Under the pieces are notes generated by a model. That model was given only the letters and a program-made list of their open reading frames with translations, was not told the DNA's origin and searched no databases. From Alkalicoccus urumqiensis (GTDB lineage: Bacteria > Bacillota > Bacilli > Bacillales > Salisediminibacteriaceae): a stretch of 64,000 nucleotides of DNA. Positions within the stretch are counted from its first letter, which is position 1, and each line of letters starts with the position of its first letter. The stretch is taken from NCBI RefSeq assembly GCF_002993335.1, contig NZ_PVNS01000005.1, positions 62,001-126,000 of the forward strand. The letters are read 5' to 3'. The position numbers and the translations under genes were made by a program. Below, in pieces: positions 1 through 7,797 of the stretch.

Positions 1-190
1 CGATATTGAACGGGTCAACGCAGAATGCAGACACGACAACGATGCATCGATCCGCGTTCTCGAACATGTGAATATGATCCGCGAAGGTGAACAGCTGCAG
101 ATGATTCACTGGCATATGACACGCACCCAGTATTTCGACCAGCGCCGACGCAGCTCTCAGAAACCCGAGACAGCCAAAAAACAACTGTAA
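1..190 (+). CDS. C-terminal end of unknown protein (partial)
   Basis: An open frame enters from the left edge and stops at TAA 188-190, leaving 62 residues (frame starts at base 2). The peptide is hydrophilic, with His, Arg and Glu-rich helical character and a basic tail ending KKQL. No family is recognised. It is called a real gene because the frame is open to the edge and a good intrinsic terminator follows six bases after the stop. The start, length and function cannot be seen. Confidence 0.55.
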   Translation, partial: DIERVNAECRHDNDASIRVLEHVNMIREGEQLQMIHWHMTRTQYFDQRRRSSQKPETAKKQL

Positions 191-195
191 CTCCT

Positions 196-224
196 GCATG
201 ACAGCCCTGCTGTCATGCTTTTTT
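196..224 (+). terminator. Intrinsic terminator
   Basis: A 9-bp perfect stem (GCATGACAG / CTGTCATGC, loop of 5) is followed by six T. It ends the gene entering from the left edge. Confidence 0.85.
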
Positions 225-275
225 GATGGTTCACCGATTCCTGCATCCAATTTAAACAGACCCATCAAAACAGCA

Positions 276-306
276 AAAAGCCCTCCCATCAATAGGATGA
301 GAGGGG
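276..306 (-). terminator. Intrinsic terminator of arsDA
   Basis: On the minus strand a stem of about 10 bp with one mismatch (CCCTCTCATC / GATGGGAGGG) is followed by CTTTTTGCTG. It lies 8 bases after the arsA stop. Confidence 0.7.
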
Positions 307-313
307 TATTTAT

Positions 314-2041
314 CTAGTTATTCACTGATGCCTTTTTTATCTCCGGCTCTGGCACCCATGCTTTCCAGACTGCAGCCGGAGCTGTTTCGGTTACTTTCGT
401 TATCCACCGGTTTTCAGCAGCTGCTCTTGCCTGAAGAAGCGGATCGGTGACTGGCGCAGCCGACAGCGCCTGGTTAATGATCCACCAGGACGGCGTAATC
501 CCTGCACGGGCGAGATCCTGCTGCAGCCGCTCTGCTTCGTAAAACGGCGTCGCTTCCGGCAGTGTCACAACGACGACACTCGTATAATCCGGGTCACGGA
601 GCCGTGGCAGAAGAGAAGCCGCCGCCTCACCGCCGCTGCTGTTTTTCGTCATCATTTCGCGGTGGAACGACTCCGACGCATCCAGTAGAAGCAGGGTGTG
701 CCCTGTCGGCGCCGTATCGATGACGACAAACTGCTCTTCGGCTTCCGCTATGACCGAGGCAAATGCCTGAAATACTGCGATTTCCTCGGTGCACGGGGAG
801 TCCAGATCCTCTTTCATAAACGCCACTTCGTCTTCCGAAAGCGAGCGTCCCGCCTGTTCGAGTACGCGGTTTTTATAGGTTTCCGTTTCTTTTTTCGGAT
901 CGATCCGGCTGACCGTAAGTGTATCCGGCAGGTCTGTGCCGGCCGCATCTTCAATATGGGCTGCGGGATCGGTCGTCGTTAAGTGAACCTGCTTCCCTTT
1001 TTCTGCAAGAGAAGCTGCGATTTGTGCTGCCATCGTCGTTTTGCCGACGCCGCCTTTGCCCATCGTCATAATGACGCCGCGTTCTTTTTTCAGAAACCCG
1101 TCAATCATCGTATCAATTTCCGGAAGGTCAGCTGTTTTTCCCACTGTTCCGGTCTCCTCCGGCTCCTGCGGGGTGAAAAACTGCGTCAGAGCATCAATCC
1201 CGGTTACATTGCCCGGGGCAAGCGGGATATAAGAAGTCTTCCTATCTGCCGGGACCGACTGAATCGATTCCCGCTGCCGCGCTTCCATCTCCGCTGCCAG
1301 TGGGTCGCTGGAGGAAGCGGTAAATACACCGTTAAAAATGAGCCGCTGATTTCGGATACCGGCTTCTTTTAACTCTTCTCCAGCACGGAGCGCTTCCTTC
1401 ACTGCGCCTCTTTCCGGTCGTGTAATGAGAAGGAGCTCTGTCTGCCTGGCGTCCTGAAGTACGCTTACTGCCTGATCGTACTGTGCCTTTTTTGACGCGA
1501 GGCCCGAAACCGGCCCAAGACAGGAAGCGCCGTGCTGATTCTCGTCGATAAACGTGCTCCACGCCTGAGGCAGCTGCAGCAGTCGAAGGGTATGACCAGT
1601 CGGTGCCGTATCAAAGAGAATATGATCGTACACTTCTCCCTCTGCTCCGGCAAGCAGCTGCGTAAATTCGTCAAACGCAGCAATTTCCATCGTACAGGCG
1701 CCTGACATCTGTTCTTCCATCGACTGAAGCGCCGACTCCGGGAGCAGCCCCCGGTATGGGCCCATCACCCGCTCTTTGTACTGCCGCACCGCTTCTTCCG
1801 GATCCAGGTTGGCTGCAGAGAGCCCCTCCACTCCCGGTACCGGCGACGCGCTGTTCGTGAGTGGAATATCGAACACATCCTGCAGATTGGAAGCCGGATC
1901 AGTACTGACAAGCAGCACCTTCTTCCCCATTCGTGCAAGTGCCACAGCACTTGCTGATGCAGTTGATGTTTTTCCGACGCCTCCTTTACCGGTTAAAAAA
2001 ACGTATGATGTCTGAATCGATTCCGGTGAGAACTTCTCCAT
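314..2041 (-). CDS. arsA: Arsenite efflux ATPase ArsA
   Basis: Cytosolic ATPase that energises arsenite/antimonite extrusion by a membrane partner. The 575-residue protein has the duplicated ArsA fold: Walker A GKGGVGKT at residues 18-25 and again at 328-335, and the DTAPTGHT signature at 144-151 with a second copy near 445. The metalloid-binding cysteines of the family are matched by C116, C174 and C417. It begins 17 bases after arsD, so the two form an arsDA unit. No arsB or acr3 pump and no arsR is seen beside it; the gene entering from the left edge lies beyond a terminator. GET3-like single-domain ATPases are excluded by the two P-loops. Confidence 0.95.
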   Translation of the reverse strand: MEKFSPESIQTSYVFLTGKGGVGKTSTASASAVALARMGKKVLLVSTDPASNLQDVFDIPLTNSASPVPGVEGLSAANLDPEEAVRQYKERVMGPYRGLLPESALQSMEEQMSGACTMEIAAFDEFTQLLAGAEGEVYDHILFDTAPTGHTLRLLQLPQAWSTFIDENQHGASCLGPVSGLASKKAQYDQAVSVLQDARQTELLLITRPERGAVKEALRAGEELKEAGIRNQRLIFNGVFTASSSDPLAAEMEARQRESIQSVPADRKTSYIPLAPGNVTGIDALTQFFTPQEPEETGTVGKTADLPEIDTMIDGFLKKERGVIMTMGKGGVGKTTMAAQIAASLAEKGKQVHLTTTDPAAHIEDAAGTDLPDTLTVSRIDPKKETETYKNRVLEQAGRSLSEDEVAFMKEDLDSPCTEEIAVFQAFASVIAEAEEQFVVIDTAPTGHTLLLLDASESFHREMMTKNSSGGEAAASLLPRLRDPDYTSVVVVTLPEATPFYEAERLQQDLARAGITPSWWIINQALSAAPVTDPLLQARAAAENRWITKVTETAPAAVWKAWVPEPEIKKASVNN

Positions 2042-2058
2042 ATGCCGAGGACTCCTTT

Positions 2059-2415
2059 TTACAACAGATTGATTTGATTTTTCGGTGTGCTGTGCTGCAG
2101 ACTGCTTTCTTCAATTCCGAGCCAGGCAGCCACTTCTGCTGCATCCGGGTAGCTTCCTTCTTTCTTCAGCTCGCCGTCCACCGTCACAGCCGGGAGCCCA
2201 TCCGGTCCTTTGTCCTCCAGAAGCTTCTGAATCGATGGGGTTTCCACAAATGGCCCGGGTTCCTGAGCCAGGTTGTACCGCTTCAATTCATACCCTGCTT
2301 TTTCCACGTCCAGGTGCAGTTTAGCCATTTTCGTGAGCGCCGGATCCACGTCCGGGCCGCATACACCAGTGGAACAGCAGAGAGCCGGGTCAAACACTTC
2401 AATTTTTTTACTCAT
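2059..2415 (-). CDS. arsD: Arsenic metallochaperone ArsD
   Basis: Binds As(III) in the cytosol and hands it to ArsA; the family also has weak repressor activity. The 118-residue protein carries the invariant Cys pair and third cysteine of ArsD (C13, C14, C19) near the start, followed by a thioredoxin-like fold with the expected VDPAL and GLPAVTVDG blocks. The ATG has a GGAGG ribosome site 9-10 bases upstream. It is the first gene of the arsDA unit, and an inverted repeat that could bind an ArsR-type regulator lies just upstream. Confidence 0.93.
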   Translation of the reverse strand: MSKKIEVFDPALCCSTGVCGPDVDPALTKMAKLHLDVEKAGYELKRYNLAQEPGPFVETPSIQKLLEDKGPDGLPAVTVDGELKKEGSYPDAAEVAAWLGIEESSLQHSTPKNQINLL

Positions 2416-2429
2416 GTATAACGCCTCCG

Positions 2430-2451
2430 TATATAAGTGATTGATTATATA
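2430..2451. promoter_or_regulatory. Inverted repeat upstream of arsD, candidate ArsR-type operator
   Basis: TATATAA and TTATATA form 7-bp arms around an 8-base centre, 15 bases before the arsD start codon. AT-rich imperfect dyads of this size are typical of ArsR/SmtB operators. It also contains a possible -10 box on the minus strand (TATAAT), without a convincing -35. The regulator is not in the window, so the role is inference. Confidence 0.4.
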
Positions 2452-2622
2452 AACAGTCTACCTTCTTCCGGTGAAAAAACGCAACACCTTTTACCCGGAT
2501 CCAGAAAATATTACACTCTGTTAACAAAAAATCGGCAGATCGTCGCATAAACCCCGCCTGTTTCTGTATGTTACGCTTGTACAGACATTTTCACAGGGAA
2601 AGAAAGGGCGTGGGAGAAAAAG

Positions 2623-4029
2623 ATGAAATGGATAGGGACATTATCGGTGGTTTCACTCGCAGCAGCTGCATTTGCAGGGGGCAGTGCAGCATCTGCTTCG
2701 ACATTTTCTGATACGGATGAGACAGAGGTAGACGTACTCGCAGAAGAAGGTATTGTGAGCGGATATGAAGGGAATGAATTCCGGCCGGACCGGAGCGTGA
2801 CACGGGCAGAAGCAGCCGTTATGATCGGTCGTGCCAATGATTTTCAAAATGACGACACCTCCACTCCTTTTGCGGATGTTCCGGACAGCCACTACGCTGC
2901 CGCACATATTCAGGCCGCTGTGGAAAACGACGTACTTAACGGGTATCCGGACGGCACATTTCAGCCGGACGAAACGCTCTCCCGTGGAGAAATGGCTGCG
3001 GTATTGAACCGCAGTTTTGATATGGATACCGAGCAGGACATTTCCTTTACGGATATTCAGCCGGGTCATACGTTTTATGGAGATATCTATGAGCTCGCCG
3101 AATCGGGAGTTACGTCTGGATACCCGGACGGCACGTTCCGCTCCGACCAGTCGATTTCCCGCCTGGAGTTCTCCCTTATGCTCACGCGTACAATGTATCC
3201 GGAGTTCCGTCCGGAGGCAGATGGACCGGGCCCTGACTATGAACCGGATACAGAAGGGGTAAATACAGACGATGCTATAGGTGTCGGGGAAGTCGTGAAC
3301 AGCCCGACGCTGAATGTACGCACCGGCCCGTCGACGAATAACGAACAAATCGGACGTCTCGCAGAAGGCGAAGAAGTTGCCGTTCATGAACGGGTGGACA
3401 ACTGGGTGCGCATTTCCACGGACAGTGTGGATGGCTACGTTTCCCACGCGTACTTAATGGTGGATTATTTCGATCATGAAAGTCCGCTTCTCGGTGAAAC
3501 GATCGTCGTCGATCCCGGACACGGCGGAGGAGATCCGGGCGGCCTCGGAAACGGTCTGTCGGAATCACCGATCGTTCTGGATGTGAGTCTGTACCTTGAG
3601 CCGATGCTTCAGGAGGCCGGCGCCAACGTTATTATGACGCGCCGCTCCGACTGGTATCCTGAGCTGTCCGAACGAGTCCAACAGGCGAACAACGCGGAAG
3701 CGGATGTGTTTCTGAGCGTTCACACAAATGCAGCCGGTTCTTCTGCAGCAAGAGGGACAGAAACGTTTTACGATGACACGTATGCCCCTGGAGACAGCTC
3801 CCGGCTGGCAGAAGACCTCCAGCGAGAAATGCTCGCAAAGCTTGGAACAAATGACCGCGGCGTAAAGGAATACGGCTTCTATGTGATCCGTAATGCCCAA
3901 ATGCCGAGCGCGCTGGTGGAACTCGCGTTTAAAACGAATGATGCCGATGCAGAAAAACTCCGCACCGACGAATTCCGCCGCGATTCCGCCGAAGCACTGT
4001 ACGACGGCCTCGTTGAATACTACGATTAA
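2623..4029 (+). CDS. SLH-SH3 N-acetylmuramoyl-L-alanine amidase
   Basis: Secreted wall hydrolase of 468 residues. Order: signal peptide (1-26, cleaved after SAASA), three S-layer homology repeats (about 27-195, each with the VSGYEGNEFRPD or LNGYPDGTFQPD type core and a TRAEAAVMI-like segment), an acidic linker, a bacterial SH3 domain (about 222-280), then Amidase_3 (about 292-468). Zinc ligands expected for Amidase_3 are visible as DPGHGG, the following E, and SVHTN. It cuts the amide between muramic acid and the stem peptide; SLH repeats hold it to pyruvylated secondary wall polymer. Monocistronic, ending in a strong terminator. Confidence 0.93.
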   Translation: MKWIGTLSVVSLAAAAFAGGSAASASTFSDTDETEVDVLAEEGIVSGYEGNEFRPDRSVTRAEAAVMIGRANDFQNDDTSTPFADVPDSHYAAAHIQAAVENDVLNGYPDGTFQPDETLSRGEMAAVLNRSFDMDTEQDISFTDIQPGHTFYGDIYELAESGVTSGYPDGTFRSDQSISRLEFSLMLTRTMYPEFRPEADGPGPDYEPDTEGVNTDDAIGVGEVVNSPTLNVRTGPSTNNEQIGRLAEGEEVAVHERVDNWVRISTDSVDGYVSHAYLMVDYFDHESPLLGETIVVDPGHGGGDPGGLGNGLSESPIVLDVSLYLEPMLQEAGANVIMTRRSDWYPELSERVQQANNAEADVFLSVHTNAAGSSAARGTETFYDDTYAPGDSSRLAEDLQREMLAKLGTNDRGVKEYGFYVIRNAQMPSALVELAFKTNDADAEKLRTDEFRRDSAEALYDGLVEYYD

Positions 4030-4037
4030 TAGAATAG

Positions 4038-4080
4038 AAAAAACGGGCGCTCCTGACCAGAATAGGAGCGCCCGTTTTTT
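4038..4080. terminator. Bidirectional intrinsic terminator
   Basis: A 13-bp perfect stem (AACGGGCGCTCCT and complement, loop of 9) is flanked by A-tract and T-tract, so it works for the amidase gene on the plus strand and can also act on the minus strand after mgtE. Confidence 0.9.
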
Positions 4081-4106
4081 TCATGCTATAGGAACCGTGC
4101 CTGTTG

Positions 4107-4153
4107 ATGACAGAAAAAATTTCCCCCATCGAGGAGAACTTTTCTTCTGTCAT
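4107..4153 (-). other. Long hairpin just after the mgtE stop
   Basis: ATGACAGAA (4107-4115) pairs with TTCTGTCAT (4145-4153), and AAAA/TTTT and further pairs continue the stem inwards with a few mismatches. No T-tract follows on the minus strand, so a plain terminator is less likely than an mRNA 3' stability or processing element. Confidence 0.4.
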
Positions 4154-4161
4154 GATTCGAT

Positions 4162-5538
4162 TTACTGTGGTCCGACCGGCAGATACTGAAGCATAGCTGT
4201 TGCCACGGTGAAATAAATCATCAGGCCGACGAGGTCGTTCAGCGTCGTAATAAACGGTCCGGATGCCACAGCCGGATCGATTTTCAGCTTATTAATGATG
4301 AGCGGAATGACCGTTCCGATCACTGTTGCTACACTGAGCGCAAAGAAAAGGGACACGGCTACGACGAGTGCAAGCATCCAGCTGCCGTATAAAATGGGGA
4401 TAATAGCGAATATAGCAATACCGCAGACAACGCCCAGCATGACGCCGGTGCCGAATTCCCGTCTCAATAGCCCGAACAGATCTTTGCGCCGGACTTCTTC
4501 CATTGCAAGCACACGAACCGTAACGGCGAGCGCCTGAGTACCGGTATTTCCGGCAGAACCCATAATAAGTGGTATGAAGGCGGCGAGAAGCACCACGGCT
4601 TCGAGCGTTTCTTCAAAACGACCGATGACATCAGCGGTAATCATACCGAGAAACATCAGCATGACGATCCATGGCGCCCGCTTTTTAGCCGCGGAGAAAG
4701 CAGACAGCGAGGCGTCCATCGAACCTCTTGCCCCGGCGAGTTCCCCGAAATCCTCTTCGGTTTCCTCTTCGACGACATCGAGAATATCATCTACAGTAAT
4801 AATGCCGACGAGCGTCTGATGCGCTGTAATAACCGGCACTGCGAGAAAATCGTATCGTTTAATCAGCCGTGCGACATTTTCCTGGTCCTCTTCTGCATCC
4901 ACCGAAACGACCCGGGTACTCATCGCTTCTTCCACTGTGGAATCCGGTGATGCGGTGATCAGGTCGCGCAGAGAAACAACGCCTGCCAGACGGTTATAGT
5001 CATCTACGACGTAGAGATAATAAATTGTTTCTGCATCCGGTGCTTCCTCCCTAAGACGCTGCATGACATCCGTCACGCGGTCGCTTTTACGAAGAGCGAT
5101 AAATTCCTTTGTCATGATGGCCCCGGCTGTTTCTTCCTCATAGGCCATTAATTCGCGGACTTCTTCTGCTTCATCCTGCTGCATAATGTCGAGAATACCG
5201 GCCGCTTTGTCTTCATCCATGTCAGCGAGAAAATCCGCCGCGTCATCTGCGTACATGTCATCAAACATGTTCGCCGCAAACAATTCATCGACTTCTTCCA
5301 GGAAAATTTCCTGTTCCTCCGGCGTGAGCTGTTCAAAGATCTCTCCCATCTCTTTCGGGCTCAGCACTTTGTGCACAAACGCACGGCCGTCCGCTTCAAG
5401 CTCTGCATACATTTCCGCCCGGTCTGTGGGATGGAGATCCTGCATCGTTTCATGGACGGCAAACGTGTTTTCATCTTCAATCATACGGAGAATGTAGGAC
5501 TTATAATCGTCCCACGTGTTGTGTGTCAGTTTTACCAC
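4162..5538 (-). CDS. mgtE: Magnesium transporter MgtE
   Basis: Membrane Mg2+ channel of 458 residues, the usual size. The cytosolic N domain (about 1-130, acidic and helical), a CBS pair (about 130-255, including VTDVMQRL and VGIITVDDILDVV) and five C-terminal membrane helices (about 285-455) are in order; the signature GSAGNTGTQALAVTVR is present in the pore region. The start is GTG at 5538, chosen because AAGGAGG lies 9 bases upstream. An M-box aptamer with a terminator lies in the 350-base leader, so the gene is shut off when Mg2+ is plentiful. Confidence 0.96.
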   Translation of the reverse strand: MVKLTHNTWDDYKSYILRMIEDENTFAVHETMQDLHPTDRAEMYAELEADGRAFVHKVLSPKEMGEIFEQLTPEEQEIFLEEVDELFAANMFDDMYADDAADFLADMDEDKAAGILDIMQQDEAEEVRELMAYEEETAGAIMTKEFIALRKSDRVTDVMQRLREEAPDAETIYYLYVVDDYNRLAGVVSLRDLITASPDSTVEEAMSTRVVSVDAEEDQENVARLIKRYDFLAVPVITAHQTLVGIITVDDILDVVEEETEEDFGELAGARGSMDASLSAFSAAKKRAPWIVMLMFLGMITADVIGRFEETLEAVVLLAAFIPLIMGSAGNTGTQALAVTVRVLAMEEVRRKDLFGLLRREFGTGVMLGVVCGIAIFAIIPILYGSWMLALVVAVSLFFALSVATVIGTVIPLIINKLKIDPAVASGPFITTLNDLVGLMIYFTVATAMLQYLPVGPQ

Positions 5539-5660
5539 GGTGGTCCGCCTCCTTTTGAGACGCCCTTACATGAGGCGGGGCGCCTGTTTCACGATTTTTC
5601 GCTTTCGTATGGGAATGGTTCCGGGGTCCACAGCGCCCCACCTCCTTTCATATATGTACG

Positions 5661-5692
5661 AAAAAAGCACCCTCCAATTTCTGGAGGATGCC
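5661..5692 (-). terminator. M-box expression-platform terminator
   Basis: Minus-strand stem GCATCCTCCA / TGGAGGGTGC with a 5-base loop is followed by six T. The CCTCCAG arm can instead pair with CTGGAGG at the 3' end of the aptamer (5735-5741), giving a plausible antiterminator when Mg2+ is absent. Confidence 0.85.
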
Positions 5693-5732
5693 CGGCATGC
5701 CTGAGCAGCACACGGCCATTCCGGCCGGTGCC

Positions 5733-5890
5733 CCCTCCAGTCGTAGAGCTTTAGCACTGTGCGGCATAGGACAATGCCAGCTGCATTAAAAACTACCTTA
5801 TGTCGATAGTTTCTGTTGACCCATTGGCGTCTTTGGACGTTTTTGGGCAGCAGCGTATCTCCTGCACAGGAGCCTCACCTAACGAGGATA
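5733..5890 (-). promoter_or_regulatory. M-box (ykoK leader) Mg2+ riboswitch
   Basis: Reading the minus strand, the sequence follows the ykoK/M-box consensus nearly base for base: CGTTAGGTGAGGCTCCTG, then ACGCTGCTGCCC, GACGCCAATGGGTCAACAG, ATCGACATAAGG, TTTTTAATGCAGCTGG and GCTAAAGCTCTACGA. A terminator follows, and then mgtE. Mg2+ binding folds the aptamer and favours termination. Confidence 0.96.
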
Positions 5891-5910
5891 CGTTTTTAAC
5901 TCTGGTTCAG

Positions 5911-5940
5911 ACGATAGCACGCGCCTGACTTCTCTGTCAA
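5911..5940 (-). promoter_or_regulatory. Promoter of the M-box/mgtE transcript
   Basis: TTGACA (5935-5940) and TATCGT (5911-5916) on the minus strand are 18 bases apart, about 20 bases before the aptamer. The -35 is perfect, the -10 is weak. Confidence 0.6.
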
Positions 5941-5948
5941 TCGGTTTT

Positions 5949-6875
5949 TCAGCGTCCGGCAGTCAGTTCTTCTCCGACAATTTTCGCCTCAAGCTCAAGC
6001 TCTACACCGAACTTTTCTTTCACCGTATCACGTACGTACTCGATGGTCCGGAGGTAGTCGGTCGCTGTTGCATTTCCTTTATTCACAATGAAACCGGCGT
6101 GTTTCGTCGACACTTCTGCATCGCCGAATCCTTGTCCCTGCAGACCGCTGTCCTGAATCAGCTTTCCTGCGAAATAACCGGGCGGCCGTTTAAACACACT
6201 GCCGACCGATGGATATTCAAGCGGCTGCTTTGACTCCCGCTGAAACGTCAGGTCGTCCATCTTTTCCTGAATTGTTTCCTGATCCCCCGGCGCCAGCTCA
6301 AATACAGCTTCAAGAACGATATACTGCTTGCGGCCGATAATACTTTTCCGGTAATCGAGCTCCAGCTCTTCTTTCTGCAGCTGAATAATCGTTCCTTCCG
6401 GCGTGACAGCCGTCACGTAGGAAATAACATCTTTGACTTCTCCGCCGTAAGCACCGGCGTTCATGACCATGGCTCCTCCGATCGTTCCCGGAATGCCGCA
6501 GGCAAACTCCAGGCCGGTCAGGCTGTAATCCCGCGCTGTCCGGGACGCCTCTTTAATATCTGCGCCGCCCTGGGCCCGTAAAAGGTGTCCATCCACGGTG
6601 ATGGACTGCAGATTGTTAAAATGCATGACGAGCCCTCGGACACCGCCGTCCCTCACAATGAGATTGGAGCCGTTGCCGAGCAGCATAAACGGCAGGCTGA
6701 ATTCCTGTTGAATCTGGATGACCGCCGCTGTTTCTTCAAACGTTTCCGGGGAAACAAATATATCTGCCTCGCCGCCCATTTTCGTTAATGTATGCCGGCT
6801 CATCGGCTCGTTTCTAAGCACCCGGCCTTCACCAAGTACATGTATTAGTCGTTCATATGCTTCATCAATTTTCAT
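5949..6875 (-). CDS. murB: UDP-N-acetylenolpyruvoylglucosamine reductase MurB
   Basis: FAD- and NADPH-dependent second step of UDP-MurNAc synthesis in the cytosol. The 308-residue protein has the FAD-binding blocks (LLGNGSNLIVRDGGVRG, CGIPGTIGGAMVMNAGAYG), the catalytic Ser in the YPSVGSVFKRP segment and the C-terminal Glu region (ELELEAKIVGE). The start is set at ATG 6875 because GAGGAG lies about 11 bases upstream; an in-frame ATG at 6914 has no ribosome site and would add 13 residues. Length agrees with Bacillus MurB (about 303). Stands alone between a monooxygenase gene and mgtE. Confidence 0.95.
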   Translation of the reverse strand: MKIDEAYERLIHVLGEGRVLRNEPMSRHTLTKMGGEADIFVSPETFEETAAVIQIQQEFSLPFMLLGNGSNLIVRDGGVRGLVMHFNNLQSITVDGHLLRAQGGADIKEASRTARDYSLTGLEFACGIPGTIGGAMVMNAGAYGGEVKDVISYVTAVTPEGTIIQLQKEELELDYRKSIIGRKQYIVLEAVFELAPGDQETIQEKMDDLTFQRESKQPLEYPSVGSVFKRPPGYFAGKLIQDSGLQGQGFGDAEVSTKHAGFIVNKGNATATDYLRTIEYVRDTVKEKFGVELELEAKIVGEELTAGR

Positions 6876-6992
6876 GTTATTCCTACTCCTCACTTCAATT
6901 ACTTCTTTCTCCATACTAGCGGATTCCTGCCTGCTTGCAAATAGGCTCAGCGAAAGATTTCTATTCTTCTCGTTATTTTCCTGAGGAAGGGG

Positions 6993-7018
6993 CCTGCGGC
7001 TGGTCGTTGGTCCGCAGG
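6993..7018. other. Hairpin in the leader of the monooxygenase gene
   Basis: CCTGCGG (6993-6999) and CCGCAGG (7012-7018) form a 7-bp perfect stem with a 12-base loop, about 55 bases before the gene. No T-tract. Role unknown; it may be an operator or leader structure. Confidence 0.35.
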
Positions 7019-7071
7019 ACTACTTATGATAAGCTGGACCTGAGACCTTCTGAAAGGAAGTGGCACAGCCA

Positions 7072-7377
7072 TTGTATACCGTTTTCTCAACATTTGATGT
7101 TCCTCCGGAAAAAGCAGAGGAAGTCATATCTATTTACAGGAACCGCTCGCACATTGTCGATGAAGCTCCCGGCTATAACGATTTTCTGCTGCTGCAGAAT
7201 GAGAAACGTCCCGGTGAGATTACCGTGCAGCTATTCTTTGACTCCAAAGAAGATTATCTCACCTGGGTGCGCGGGGACGATTTCAAGCGCATTCACGAAC
7301 TGGAGAAAAAATACCCCGATCAGGAGCTTGCGTCCATCGTTCCGCGCGTCAGTCAGCACCAGGTGGTGGCACGATGA
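7072..7377 (+). CDS. ABM-fold monooxygenase, IsdG/HmoA-like
   Basis: Small (about 101-residue) ferredoxin-like dimeric fold of the antibiotic biosynthesis monooxygenase superfamily. The PGYNDFLLLQN strand and the LFFDSKEDYLTWV...FKRIHEL segment match HmoA/IsdG-type proteins, some of which open haem with release of iron. The TTG at 7072 is preferred because AAGGAAG is 11 bases upstream and it gives the usual short N-terminus; GTG 7060 sits on top of the ribosome site. It overlaps the next gene by 4 bases (ATGA). Haem degradation itself is inference, since the catalytic Asn/Trp/His set cannot be assigned with certainty. Confidence 0.75.
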   Translation: MYTVFSTFDVPPEKAEEVISIYRNRSHIVDEAPGYNDFLLLQNEKRPGEITVQLFFDSKEDYLTWVRGDDFKRIHELEKKYPDQELASIVPRVSQHQVVAR

Positions 7378-7718
7378 ATGAAGTGGTAATTATCGACCGT
7401 GTCACAGAGAAAATATACAAGGACGATCCGACGCTCTGGGAACGTTACGGTCAGCGCGGAGTAGACCGCTGCCGGGAAGACAATGAACATCACCTCCGCC
7501 AGCTCCGAGCAGCGTATGCGGTGAAAAGCCCGCAGATGGTCGTCGACTACGCCCACTGGCTGAATGGCATTCTCAACCGGCATGGCATGACAACCGCCCA
7601 CCTGACAGCGAATTTCCGCTTTCTGCAGGAAGCCCTCCGCGAAGAAAAAACGGAGAAAGCAGTCGTCTTTTCTGAATATCTGGATGAAGCCGTTCACTCT
7701 CTCGAAGCAGCAGAGTAA
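7374..7718 (+). CDS. Small helical protein, like the N-terminal helical part of cobalamin-binding proteins
   Basis: A 114-residue, all-helical, soluble protein coupled to the monooxygenase gene by an ATGA overlap. The middle (NEHHLRQLRAAYAV, MVVDYAHWLNGILNRHG, TAHLTANFRFLQEAL) resembles the helical segment that precedes the B12-binding Rossmann domain in some cobalamin-binding sensors and methyltransferases, but no DxHxxG motif or Rossmann domain follows. It may be a stand-alone ligand-binding or partner domain. Several His and Trp residues could contact haem or another cofactor, given its partner. Function is not known. Confidence 0.7.
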   Translation: MNEVVIIDRVTEKIYKDDPTLWERYGQRGVDRCREDNEHHLRQLRAAYAVKSPQMVVDYAHWLNGILNRHGMTTAHLTANFRFLQEALREEKTEKAVVFSEYLDEAVHSLEAAE

Positions 7719-7747
7719 TCCGCAGGCAGCTGAATTCAACTAAATGG

Positions 7748-7784
7748 AAGAGCCCGGGAGCTGAATGCCCCCGGGCTCTTTTGT
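7748..7784. terminator. Bidirectional intrinsic terminator
   Basis: An 11-bp perfect stem (AAGAGCCCGGG / CCCGGGCTCTT) between convergent genes, with T-rich sequence on the plus side and A-rich sequence on the other. Confidence 0.85.
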
Positions 7785-7797
7785 CTTTTCAGAAAGA

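Noticed and set aside
2653-3447. 264-codon minus-strand frame opposite the amidase gene
   Set aside because: Shadow of a gene with signal peptide, three SLH repeats, SH3 and amidase domains; no ribosome site.
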